Shown here: positions 45,390 to 52,738 of the stretch, in pieces
How positions within the stretch are numbered: position 1 is the first letter of the stretch
Layout: the number at the start of each line of letters is the position of its first letter
NCBI RefSeq assembly: GCF_027941835.1
Contig: NZ_CP116005.1
Coordinates: 186,001-250,000, forward strand
Reading direction: 5' to 3'
DNA from: Sphingosinicella microcystinivorans
GTDB taxonomy: Bacteria; Pseudomonadota; Alphaproteobacteria; Sphingomonadales; Sphingomonadaceae
DNA: 64,000 nt
Notes under the pieces: generated by a model
The model's database searches: none
What the model was told of the DNA's origin: nothing
The model's input: only the letters and a program-made list of their open reading frames with translations
Position numbers and translations under genes: made by a program

Positions 45390-46141
45390 GCCAGAAGAAC
45401 CCGATGCCGGTCGAAGGCGGCGTCACCGTTGCAGGCTATACGGTGGGCATATTGTGCCTGCGCAGCGCGCACCCGCTGCTGCCCGGCAATGTCCAGCACG
45501 CGCAGAGCTTCAACGCGCCGGTGCTGTACCATGTGATCGACCTCGATGACCCGTGGCCGATGATGCGCGGCGAGCCGCATGTCGCGGACATGCTCGCCGA
45601 AGGCGTCGCCGCGCTTGCGCGTCAGGGGGTCCGCGCGGTCGCGGGCGCGTGCGGCTCGTTCGGCTATTACCAGAAGGCGGTGGCGGCCGCCGCGCCGGTG
45701 CCGGTGTTCCTCTCCATCCTCACGCAGCTTCCGTTCCTGCTGCAAGCCATGCCGCGCGCGGCGCGCATCGCGGTGATCCCCGCCGTGGGCGAATCCATGA
45801 ACGCGCGCATCTACGAACAGTGCGGGATCGACGACCCGTCGCGGCTCCACATCGCGCCGATGCGCGGCCGCCCCGTGTTCGACGCGCTGCTCGACGACGG
45901 CACCATGCGCGATGTCGAGGCGCTCAGGCGCGAGACGGTCGAATGCGCCGTCGCTGCGGCGCGCGAGCCCGGCGTCGCCGCGATCCTCATCCAGTGCTCG
46001 GAGCTGCCGCCGTTCGCGGCGGACATACAGGCTGCGACGGGCCTTCCCGTCTTCGACATGACGACGCTGATCCGGTGGCTCGCGCTCGCGACGAACTGCC
46101 AGCCCTATCCCGGCCTGATCCGCCGGACCCCGCTTGTCTGA
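45386..46141 (+). CDS. Asp/Glu/hydantoin racemase-superfamily protein
   Basis: 251 residues. It has the two-cysteine pattern of the superfamily, in AGACGSFGYY and LIQCSELPPF, separated by the usual distance. The start is a GTG at 45386 overlapping the hydrolase stop. Members are amino-acid or hydantoin racemases, maleate isomerases and arylmalonate decarboxylases; the sequence does not settle which. With a periplasmic hydrolase before it and a beta-keto-acid cleavage enzyme after it, it likely processes an acid released from the imported substrate. Confidence 0.8.
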   Translation: MSQKNPMPVEGGVTVAGYTVGILCLRSAHPLLPGNVQHAQSFNAPVLYHVIDLDDPWPMMRGEPHVADMLAEGVAALARQGVRAVAGACGSFGYYQKAVAAAAPVPVFLSILTQLPFLLQAMPRAARIAVIPAVGESMNARIYEQCGIDDPSRLHIAPMRGRPVFDALLDDGTMRDVEALRRETVECAVAAAREPGVAAILIQCSELPPFAADIQAATGLPVFDMTTLIRWLALATNCQPYPGLIRRTPLV

Positions 46142-46157
46142 AATCAGGAGAGAAGAT

Positions 46158-47090
46158 GTGATTCCAGGTTATTCGCGTCCATCGGCGAAACGCAAGGTCG
46201 TGCTGACCTGCGCGGTCAGCGGCAATGCGCCGGTCAATCCGCGCTACCCCTACACCTATCCGGTCACGCCCGCGCAGATCGCCGACGCGGTGGCGGAAGC
46301 CGCGGCCGCGGGCGCGACCATCGCGCACATCCATGTCCGCGATCCCGAGACCGGCCACGGCAGCCGGGACCCGAAGCTGTTCCGGGAGACGGTGGACCGC
46401 ATCCGGCAGCGCGGCACCAACATCCTCATCAATCTGACGGCGGGCGCGGGCGCGCTGTTCCTGCCCGACCCCGAGGACGAAGCCCGCGGCCTTCCGGAAA
46501 GCGACATGCTCTCCGCCGAGGGCCGCACCGAGCACCTGAAGGATTGCCTGCCCGACATCGCCTCCATCGACGTGACCACCGGCAATCAGGTGGAGGGCGA
46601 TCTCGACTACGTCTACCTCAACACGCCGCGCACGCTGCGCCGCATGGCGGAGCTGTTCCGGCTGTACGGCGTGAAGCCGGAGATGGAGGTGTTTCAGGCG
46701 GGCGACGTGCTGTTCGCCAACCAGATGTACGCCGAAGGCCTCATCAACGATCCGCCGCTCTACCAGTTCGTGCTCGGCGTGAAATGGGCGTCTCCGGCGG
46801 AAACCTCGACGATGATGTACCTGCGCGACCTGCTGCCGACGGGCGCGCACTGGGCGGGGTTCGGCCTTGCCCACCGGCAGATGCCAATGGCGGCGCAGGC
46901 GGTTCTGCTCGGCGGCAACGTGCGCGTGGGGCTCGAGGACAACCTCTATCTCGATCGCGGCGTCTTCGCGACCAACGGCCAGCTCGTCGAGCGCGCGCGC
47001 CGGATCATCGAGGACTTGGGCGAAGCCATCGCGACGCCTGAAGAGGCGCGCGAAATCCTCGGTCTCAAGGGGGCAGAGACCACGGCCTGA
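46158..47090 (+). CDS. Beta-keto acid cleavage enzyme (BKACE, DUF849)
   Basis: 310 residues, zinc TIM barrel. Metal-site features are HIHVRDPETG (HxH), the substrate-binding NLTAGAGA and the conserved GGNVRVGLEDNLYL near the end. The start is GTG 46158, with AGGAG seven bases upstream; a TTG at 46134 and the out-of-frame ATG at 46156 are rejected. BKACE enzymes condense a beta-keto acid with acetyl-CoA and cleave it into acetoacetate and a new acyl-CoA. The specificity of this copy is unknown. The nearby SDR (48.6 kb) could provide the beta-keto acid. Confidence 0.88.
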   Translation: MIPGYSRPSAKRKVVLTCAVSGNAPVNPRYPYTYPVTPAQIADAVAEAAAAGATIAHIHVRDPETGHGSRDPKLFRETVDRIRQRGTNILINLTAGAGALFLPDPEDEARGLPESDMLSAEGRTEHLKDCLPDIASIDVTTGNQVEGDLDYVYLNTPRTLRRMAELFRLYGVKPEMEVFQAGDVLFANQMYAEGLINDPPLYQFVLGVKWASPAETSTMMYLRDLLPTGAHWAGFGLAHRQMPMAAQAVLLGGNVRVGLEDNLYLDRGVFATNGQLVERARRIIEDLGEAIATPEEAREILGLKGAETTA

Positions 47091-47101
47091 TGCCCGGCCC
47101 G

Positions 47102-47144
47102 GACCGATCCGTTCAGGCCGATTCAGCCTGAACGGGTCGGTCCA
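47102..47144. terminator. Strong bidirectional hairpin terminator
   Basis: An 18-bp stem, GGACCGATCCGTTCAGGC with GCCTGAACGGGTCGGTCC (one G-T pair), and a 7-nt loop lie between the convergent BKACE and permease genes. Confidence 0.75.
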
Positions 47145-47167
47145 AACCATGAAACAGGGCGGGCGCG

Positions 47168-48577
47168 TCAGCCGCGGTTGCGCGCCCCGCGAGACAATCG
47201 CAGCAGCACGAAGCCGAGCGCCGCCCATCCGGCCATCATGAACCATTCGATCGGCATCCCGTCCGCCCTGAACAGCGGCAGGACGGCCGCCGCCGAGCCC
47301 ATCGCCAGCACCAGCAGCAACGCCACCACGATCGGCAGCGCGTTGCCGGGCACCTTGAATTCGGGTTCGGGCGCGCCGGACGCCCGCTCCTTCAGCAGCA
47401 CCACGAGCAGCAACACGAACGTGACCGCGAGGCACATCGCGCAGAGGTTCAGGATCGAAACGATCGCGCCCGGCCCGAGCAGCACGGCGAAACCGGCGAC
47501 GACCGAGAACGCGGCGACCGCACGCGACGGCGCGCCGCGCGAATTCAGCCGGGCCAGCGACGGCGGCAGGAAATTGTCCCGCGCCAGCGCCACGACCAGC
47601 CGCGCGCCGATGATGACGATGACGTTCCACGTCTTGGTGAGCGAGGCGACGGCGATCACGATGACGACATCGGCAAGCCACGGCGCGGACGGAATCAGCG
47701 CGCCGAAGGCGTGCGCGGTGGGGAGCCCCGCCGCGACGGTCTCGTTCCACGGCGTCGAGCCCGCCACGGCGAAGATGATCAGGATATAGAACAGCGTGGC
47801 CGCCGCGACGGCGGCGACCATCGTGCCCGCGACGGCACGCAGGCTGACGCCGTGCGCGCGCTCCTCGGCGACCTGCGCCGCGCCCTGAAAGCCGTTCAGG
47901 AACAATATCCCGAGGGAAAACACCCAGAACATGCCGGACCACGGCAGGCCGCCGTCATCCATCCTGAACAGGGGTTTCGCGTTGGACAGATCGCCGAGGC
48001 CGAGGCCAAGCACGATGAGCATCAGGGCAAAGGCCAGAAAGCCGTAGGTCATCACCTTCTGGAACATGACCGTGGCGCTGCTGCCGCGACCGTTCAGCCA
48101 TGCGAACAGCACGATTCCGCCGAGGCTGACGGCGAGGCCGCCGACATGGACGGGCTCGCCCAGAACCGCGTAGAGGGCAGGCCCTTCGATGGACGGCAGC
48201 AGGGCCGAAAGCAGCCATACCAGCGCCGTGCCTTCGAACGCGGCAAGGCCGATGAAATTGAGCAGCAGGAACCAGCCGACGAGGAATCCCGGTATCGGCC
48301 CCAGCGACGTGCGCACGTAGACGAATTCCGCACCCGTGCGCGGCATCCGCGCGGTGAGTTCGGCATAGCACGCGCAGATGAGCGCCATCGCGAGGCCGCC
48401 CGCCGCGAAGGCCAGCGCCGCGCCGCCGGGACCCGCCGCGCCCAGCCACTCGCCGAGCACGACCACCCAGCCGGAGCCGACGATCCCGCCGAACGCCAGC
48501 GCGAAATACCCGAGCCGCCCGATGTGGCGCCGGAACTGCGTCGCGTCGCCCTCGCCTGCGGAAGGCGGTACGCTCAC
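47168..48577 (-). CDS. APC-superfamily amino acid/amine permease
   Basis: 469 residues, about 12 membrane helices. The start of helix 1, FALAFGGIVGSGWVVVLGEWL, is the unwound-helix GxG motif of the APC fold; ELTARMPRTGAEFVYVRTSLG follows. Start GTG 48577 lies 2 bp after the SDR stop. It probably imports an amino acid, amine or similar zwitterion. With the SDR it forms a two-gene operon under the palindrome at 49386. Confidence 0.85.
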   Translation of the reverse strand: MSVPPSAGEGDATQFRRHIGRLGYFALAFGGIVGSGWVVVLGEWLGAAGPGGAALAFAAGGLAMALICACYAELTARMPRTGAEFVYVRTSLGPIPGFLVGWFLLLNFIGLAAFEGTALVWLLSALLPSIEGPALYAVLGEPVHVGGLAVSLGGIVLFAWLNGRGSSATVMFQKVMTYGFLAFALMLIVLGLGLGDLSNAKPLFRMDDGGLPWSGMFWVFSLGILFLNGFQGAAQVAEERAHGVSLRAVAGTMVAAVAAATLFYILIIFAVAGSTPWNETVAAGLPTAHAFGALIPSAPWLADVVIVIAVASLTKTWNVIVIIGARLVVALARDNFLPPSLARLNSRGAPSRAVAAFSVVAGFAVLLGPGAIVSILNLCAMCLAVTFVLLLVVLLKERASGAPEPEFKVPGNALPIVVALLLVLAMGSAAAVLPLFRADGMPIEWFMMAGWAALGFVLLRLSRGARNRG

Positions 48578-48579
48578 GC

Positions 48580-49356
48580 TCAGCTTTCCCACTCGACGTT
48601 CCCGTCGACCGACAGCAATTGCCCGGTGACATGCCGCGCGGCCGGAGACACGAGATAGAGCACCGCGCCGACGATCTCCTCGATCGCGATCTTGGTCCGC
48701 ATGGAGACGAACGCCAGAAGCTCCCCCTCGACGTCGCGCTCGCTGCGCCCCGCGTGCTGCGCCCGCGATGTCACGATGGAGCGGAAGCGGTCGTTGTCGA
48801 TCGCGCCGGGAAGGATCGCGTTCACGCGGATGCCGTGCGGGCCGAGTTCGCGCGCGAGGTTCCGGGTCAGCCCCTCGAGCGCGTATTTCGCGGCGATGTA
48901 AGGAGTCCGCAGGGGCAATCCGACCTTGGTCGAGCAGCTCGAGAAATTGATGATGCACCCCCCGCCCCGCGCCTTCATGCCCGGCACGACCTGCCGGATC
49001 GCATAAAAGGCCGCGCCCGCGGAACCCGCGATGATCCGGTCCCACTCCGCGACGGTGGTGTCCTCGATCGGTCGGGGCGCACCGCCGATGCCGACCGTGT
49101 TGACGAGGACGTCGACGGGGCCGGCGGTCCGCGCGATCTCCTGAAGCCAGGCCTCGACCGCGGCCGGATCGACCGCATCCACATTCCCGCAGACAATGTC
49201 GGGACGCGCGGCGGCCAGGTCGTCGAGATCCGCCTGAACGATGTCGGCCGCATGGACCTTGAGGCCGAGATCCGCCAGCGCGACCGCGATGCCGCGCCCG
49301 ACACTCGATCCCCCGCCCATGACAACCGCGACCTTCCGAACCGGATCGTGCCCCAC
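48580..49356 (-). CDS. SDR-family oxidoreductase
   Basis: 258 residues. It has VVMGGGSSVGRGIA (variant of TGxxxGxG), LVNTVG, the catalytic Ser in NFSSCSTK, YIAAK, and a C-terminal VTGQLLSVDGNVEWES. The start is a GTG at 49356. Members oxidise secondary alcohols, often 3-hydroxy acids. Within this island it may turn a beta-hydroxy acid into the keto acid used by BKACE. That is inference. Confidence 0.83.
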   Translation of the reverse strand: MGHDPVRKVAVVMGGGSSVGRGIAVALADLGLKVHAADIVQADLDDLAAARPDIVCGNVDAVDPAAVEAWLQEIARTAGPVDVLVNTVGIGGAPRPIEDTTVAEWDRIIAGSAGAAFYAIRQVVPGMKARGGGCIINFSSCSTKVGLPLRTPYIAAKYALEGLTRNLARELGPHGIRVNAILPGAIDNDRFRSIVTSRAQHAGRSERDVEGELLAFVSMRTKIAIEEIVGAVLYLVSPAARHVTGQLLSVDGNVEWES

Positions 49357-49385
49357 AACGCCTCGCGCAAAACTCAGATTTATAA

Positions 49386-49399
49386 TATTTTATAAAATA
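49386..49399. promoter_or_regulatory. AT-rich palindrome, second-regulon site 3
   Basis: TATTTTATAAAATA is a perfect 14-bp palindrome 30 bp upstream of the SDR start. It shares the TTTTATAAAA core with the site at 43501. The rest of the 284-bp gap up to the DUF6356-like gene shows nothing else recognisable. Confidence 0.6.
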
Positions 49400-49640
49400 A
49401 TGCCTGATTGGCAAGCCAATTCGCCGATGCCGCCAACCGGGAGGCCATCGGCGACGTTCCGGCGCCATGCCGAGGGGGCGGAAGCTCGCCTTTCGGCATC
49501 TTGGGACCGGATTCCATAAAAAGCCTGTTCATTGGGAGATTCATCCTGAAAACACGGAAAACAGCAGTATGTTTGGGACCACCTTTCCAGGCTGCATCCC
49601 TATCTTCACCGACCACGAGACGGGCAGCGGCGGAGGACAT

Positions 49641-49895
49641 ATGCGATCCCTTTTCGGACTCTTCACCAATCATCCCGCCACGGTGGGCGAAACCTATCTC
49701 GAACACATGGCGATGTCGTTCGGCTTTTCGATGCGGATGCTGGGCGGATGCCTCGCCTGCCTCGTCCACGGATTGCTCCCGTTCCTCTTCGTGCGCACGG
49801 GCAGCGACCAGATTCGCGTCCTCCACGACCGGATGGTCGCCCACCGCGACCGCCGGCCTTCCCGTATCGACGGCCGTTCCGGCGGAAACGCCTGA
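49641..49895 (+). CDS. Small DUF6356-like membrane-associated protein
   Basis: 84 residues: MRSLFGLFTNHPATVGETYL, an EHMAMSFGFSMRMLGG helix, then the hydrophobic CLACLVHGLLPFLFVRTGSD and a basic tail. The HPxxVGETYxEHM and CxxHGLxPFLFxxTGS patterns recall the DUF6356 proteins of sphingomonads. Function unknown. GGAGG lies before the ATG at 49641; an upstream in-frame start at 49467 or 49569 would add an unrelated stretch. It converges on the LacI gene. Confidence 0.72.
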   Translation: MRSLFGLFTNHPATVGETYLEHMAMSFGFSMRMLGGCLACLVHGLLPFLFVRTGSDQIRVLHDRMVAHRDRRPSRIDGRSGGNA

Positions 49896-49951
49896 CGGCG
49901 GATCGGTGCGCCGGAACGACCGGCTCCGTTCACGGATGCCGGAATACGCCG

Positions 49952-50992
49952 TCAGGACTTCCCTCTCTGGCGCACGATGTCTCGGCTCGGCCCTGTCGAA
50001 CCCCGCGCGATCAGCATCACGGGGAACGGCGCAACGGAAATCGTTTTCGGCGCGCCCTTCTCGATCAGCATTCGCGCCGCCGCGGCGCTCATGTCGGCGA
50101 TGGGTTGCCGCGCGGTCGTGATCTGGGGCCATGTGAACGTGGCGGCGGGGCTGTCGTCGAAACCGGCGACCGAAACGTCTTCCGGCACGGAGATCTTGAG
50201 CCTCGCCGCAGCGGCCAGCACGCCCGCAGCCATGTCGTCGTTGGCGGCGAAAACGGCCGTGAGCTGCGGATGGCCCCCCAGGAGCTCCATTCCTGCGGCC
50301 ATGCCGGAATCGAACGAGAAGTCGCCTTCCACGACCACCAACGAGGAAACCGATACCCCGCGCCTTTCAAGTTCGGTATAAAACCCTGCCCTGCGGCGGG
50401 CGGAGGCCCCGTGATCGGGCGGCCCGGCCACAAAGCCGATATGCCGGTGCCCGAGCTCGCACAGATGCCGCGCGATCGCCGATGCCCCGGCCTCGTCGTC
50501 GGCCCAGAGCGCAGGCGAACGCTCCGGCTCCGTCAGCGGCGCGAGCCGGACGCAGGGAATGCCCCGGGTCTCCAGCAGCGCCAGCACCCGCGGGTTGTCG
50601 GTGACGGGCGGCGACAGGATCGCGCCGTCGAGTCTTACGGTGCGAAGCGTCTGTTCGAATCTGCCGAGAGCGGCCTCGTCTTTCAGGTCGAGCTGCTCGA
50701 TGATGAGGTGATACCCCGCCGCGCGGCAGGCCTGCATGGCGCCGGCCTGCAAGGTGGCAAGGTAGAAAGGCGAAGGGTTGTCGAAAAACGCGCCGATCAC
50801 GAACGAACGCGTGCCGGCCAGGGAACGCGCGGCGGAATTGGGAACGAAACCGAGACTGGCGATCGCCGCCTCGACCTTGGCGACCAGCTTCTCCCGCACG
50901 TGCGGTTCGCGATTGATCACGCGCGAAACCGTTTTCACAGACACGCCCGCTGCCTGCGCGACGTCCACGATCGTGGCTCTTTGACCCGCCAT
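49952..50992 (-). CDS. LacI-family regulator of the glucose operon
   Basis: 346 residues. The N-terminal HTH (TIVDVAQAAGVSVKTVSRVI) with hinge helix (SAARSLAGTRS) is followed by a periplasmic-binding-protein fold. Start 50992 (MAGQRATIVD) is chosen over 51001 because LacI proteins begin about 6 residues before the HTH. It is divergent from zwf. Two palindromes in the gap, GACAACGTTGTC and GATAACGCTATC, are typical LacI operators, so it probably represses zwf-edd-glk-eda and itself. Confidence 0.87.
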   Translation of the reverse strand: MAGQRATIVDVAQAAGVSVKTVSRVINREPHVREKLVAKVEAAIASLGFVPNSAARSLAGTRSFVIGAFFDNPSPFYLATLQAGAMQACRAAGYHLIIEQLDLKDEAALGRFEQTLRTVRLDGAILSPPVTDNPRVLALLETRGIPCVRLAPLTEPERSPALWADDEAGASAIARHLCELGHRHIGFVAGPPDHGASARRRAGFYTELERRGVSVSSLVVVEGDFSFDSGMAAGMELLGGHPQLTAVFAANDDMAAGVLAAAARLKISVPEDVSVAGFDDSPAATFTWPQITTARQPIADMSAAAARMLIEKGAPKTISVAPFPVMLIARGSTGPSRDIVRQRGKS

Positions 50993-51006
50993 GACCGCCA
51001 TCTAGA

Positions 51007-51018
51007 GATAACGCTATC
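51007..51018. promoter_or_regulatory. LacI-type operator near the regulator start
   Basis: GATAACGCTATC is a dyad with GATA/TATC arms and a central CG, 15 bp upstream of the LacI start. Probable autoregulatory site. Confidence 0.5.
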
Positions 51019-51071
51019 AATACACAATAGGTAGCATTCCACGCATTATGCCTCGCCATCAACGCAAAATT

Positions 51072-51083
51072 GACAACGTTGTC
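51072..51083. promoter_or_regulatory. LacI-type operator upstream of zwf
   Basis: GACAACGTTGTC is a perfect 12-bp palindrome with the central CG typical of LacI-family sites. It lies between the divergent regulator and zwf. Its position shows that an in-frame ATG at 51070 cannot be the zwf start. Confidence 0.65.
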
Positions 51084-51126
51084 TTTTTTTGTCACGAGTG
51101 ATGCACCAGAAAGAGGAAAACAACTG

Positions 51127-52656
51127 GTGCGGGACATATCCTTGCGGGAATTGGAGAGGGCTTCGTGCCGTCCGGCGCAGCGGCAATGCCCGGCTGCCCC
51201 GCGTGGCGGCATCGACCGAACGCCGGCGCTCGTCCTTTTCGGGGCGACCGGCGACCTTTCGCGGCGGATGCTGCTGCCTTCGCTGTTCGGGCTCGATGCC
51301 GACGATCTTTTGCCGCCCGCGCTTCGCATCGTGGGTACGGCGCGACGTTCTCTGGACGCGAGCGGATTTCGCGCGCTCGCCGGAGAGGCGCTGTCGCGTT
51401 TCGCCGGGTCCGAACCGCGCACGGAGACGGCGCAGCGTTTCCTCGACCGGCTCGACTACGTGCCGCTCGATGCCGGCGACCCCGATCATTTCCAGCATCT
51501 GGCGGACAGGGTGGGCGGTTCGGACACGGGGCTTTCGGTGTTTCTGTCGACCGCGCCTTCGCTGTTCGGGCCGACCATCGCGGGGCTCGCAGCGTCGGGC
51601 CTTGCCGGGAACCGGACGCGGCTTGCGCTCGAAAAGCCGCTCGGCGGCGACCTCGCCTCGTCGCGCGCCATCAACGACGCCGTCCAGACCGCGTTTCCGG
51701 AAGAGCGGATTTTCCGGATCGACCATTATCTCGGCAAGGAGACGGTGCAGAACCTGCTCGCGCTGAGGTTCGGCAACATGCTGTTCGAGCCGCTGTGGAC
51801 CGCCGCCGCCATCGACCACGTGCAGATCACGGTGTCGGAGACGGTCGGTCTCGAAGGCCGCGTATCCTACTATGAGGACTCTGGCGCGCTTCGCGACATG
51901 GTGCAGAACCATATGCTGCAGCTTCTGGCGCTGGTGGCGATGGAGCCGCCCGCCCGCTACGACGCCGTCGCCGTGCGCGACGAAAAGGTGAAGGTGCTTC
52001 ATTCGCTCCGCCCGATCGACCGCTCCAACGCGACGATGCACAGCGTGATCGGGCAATACACGTCGGGCGCGGTGGGCGGTCTTCCGGTGCAGGGCTATGC
52101 GGAGGAACTGGGCCGCGCATCCGACACCGAGACCTTCGTCGCGCTGAAGGCGCATATCGACAACTGGCGCTGGAAAGGCGTTCCCTTCTATTTGAGAACG
52201 GGCAAACGCCTGCCGACACGGCATTCGGAAATCATCATCCAGTTCAGGGCCGTGCCGCATTCGATCTTCGGCGCAGCCGGGCTCAATCCCAACAAGCTCG
52301 TCATCCGCCTGCAACCGGAAGAGAACATCCGCCTGCTGATGATGGCGAAGCAGCCCGGCCTCGACCGGGAGGGCGTGCGCCTGCGCGAGGTGCCGCTCGA
52401 CATCGGCATGGCGAACGCCTTCGCCGACACGCGCCGGCGCATCGCCTATGAACGGCTGCTGCTGGACCTGATCGAGGGCGATCCCACGCTGTTCGTCCGC
52501 CGTGACGAAGTCGAGGCGCAGTGGGCGTGGATAGATACGATTCGGGACGGATGGCGGGCGGCAGGTATGCGCGCGAAACCTTACGGCGCGGGGACATGGG
52601 GACCGGCCGCCGCCATCGCCCTTACGGAACGCGACGGGGTGAGCTGGCATGACTGA
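51127..52656 (+). CDS. zwf: Glucose-6-phosphate 1-dehydrogenase
   Basis: 509 residues with the chosen start. It has LVLFGATGDLSRRMLLPSL for NADP binding and the active-site RIDHYLGKETVQNLLALRF. The C-terminus (FVRRDEVEAQWAWIDTIRDG, ending GVSWHD) is very like Zymomonas Zwf. First enzyme of the Entner-Doudoroff operon. The start is uncertain: GTG 51127 has AGAGGA nine bases before it but gives about 30 extra residues; TTGs at 51142 and 51151 are alternatives. The next gene starts inside the stop (ATGACTGA). Confidence 0.92.
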   Translation: MRDISLRELERASCRPAQRQCPAAPRGGIDRTPALVLFGATGDLSRRMLLPSLFGLDADDLLPPALRIVGTARRSLDASGFRALAGEALSRFAGSEPRTETAQRFLDRLDYVPLDAGDPDHFQHLADRVGGSDTGLSVFLSTAPSLFGPTIAGLAASGLAGNRTRLALEKPLGGDLASSRAINDAVQTAFPEERIFRIDHYLGKETVQNLLALRFGNMLFEPLWTAAAIDHVQITVSETVGLEGRVSYYEDSGALRDMVQNHMLQLLALVAMEPPARYDAVAVRDEKVKVLHSLRPIDRSNATMHSVIGQYTSGAVGGLPVQGYAEELGRASDTETFVALKAHIDNWRWKGVPFYLRTGKRLPTRHSEIIIQFRAVPHSIFGAAGLNPNKLVIRLQPEENIRLLMMAKQPGLDREGVRLREVPLDIGMANAFADTRRRIAYERLLLDLIEGDPTLFVRRDEVEAQWAWIDTIRDGWRAAGMRAKPYGAGTWGPAAAIALTERDGVSWHD

Positions 52657-52738
52657 TCGCCCGGATTTCATGACACGCGCGGGCGCGGCTGCGGACACGG
52701 CCATGATCGACACCGACATCTCCCGGAGCCCGGCATGA
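52649..52738 (+). CDS. 29-codon ORF bridging zwf and edd
   Basis: ATG overlaps the end of zwf, and the stop overlaps the edd ATG (ATGA), so translation could pass unbroken from zwf to edd. The product ([20 protein letters not shown] and nine more residues) resembles nothing I recognise. It sits where many sphingomonads carry pgl (6-phosphogluconolactonase), so it may be a deletion remnant or a coupling peptide. It may also not be a real gene. Confidence 0.35.
   Translation: MTDRPDFMTRAGAAADTAMIDTDISRSPA

Noticed and set aside
51070-51126. zwf start at ATG 51070
   Set aside because: A perfect LacI-type palindrome covers 51072-51083 and no ribosome-binding site precedes it.
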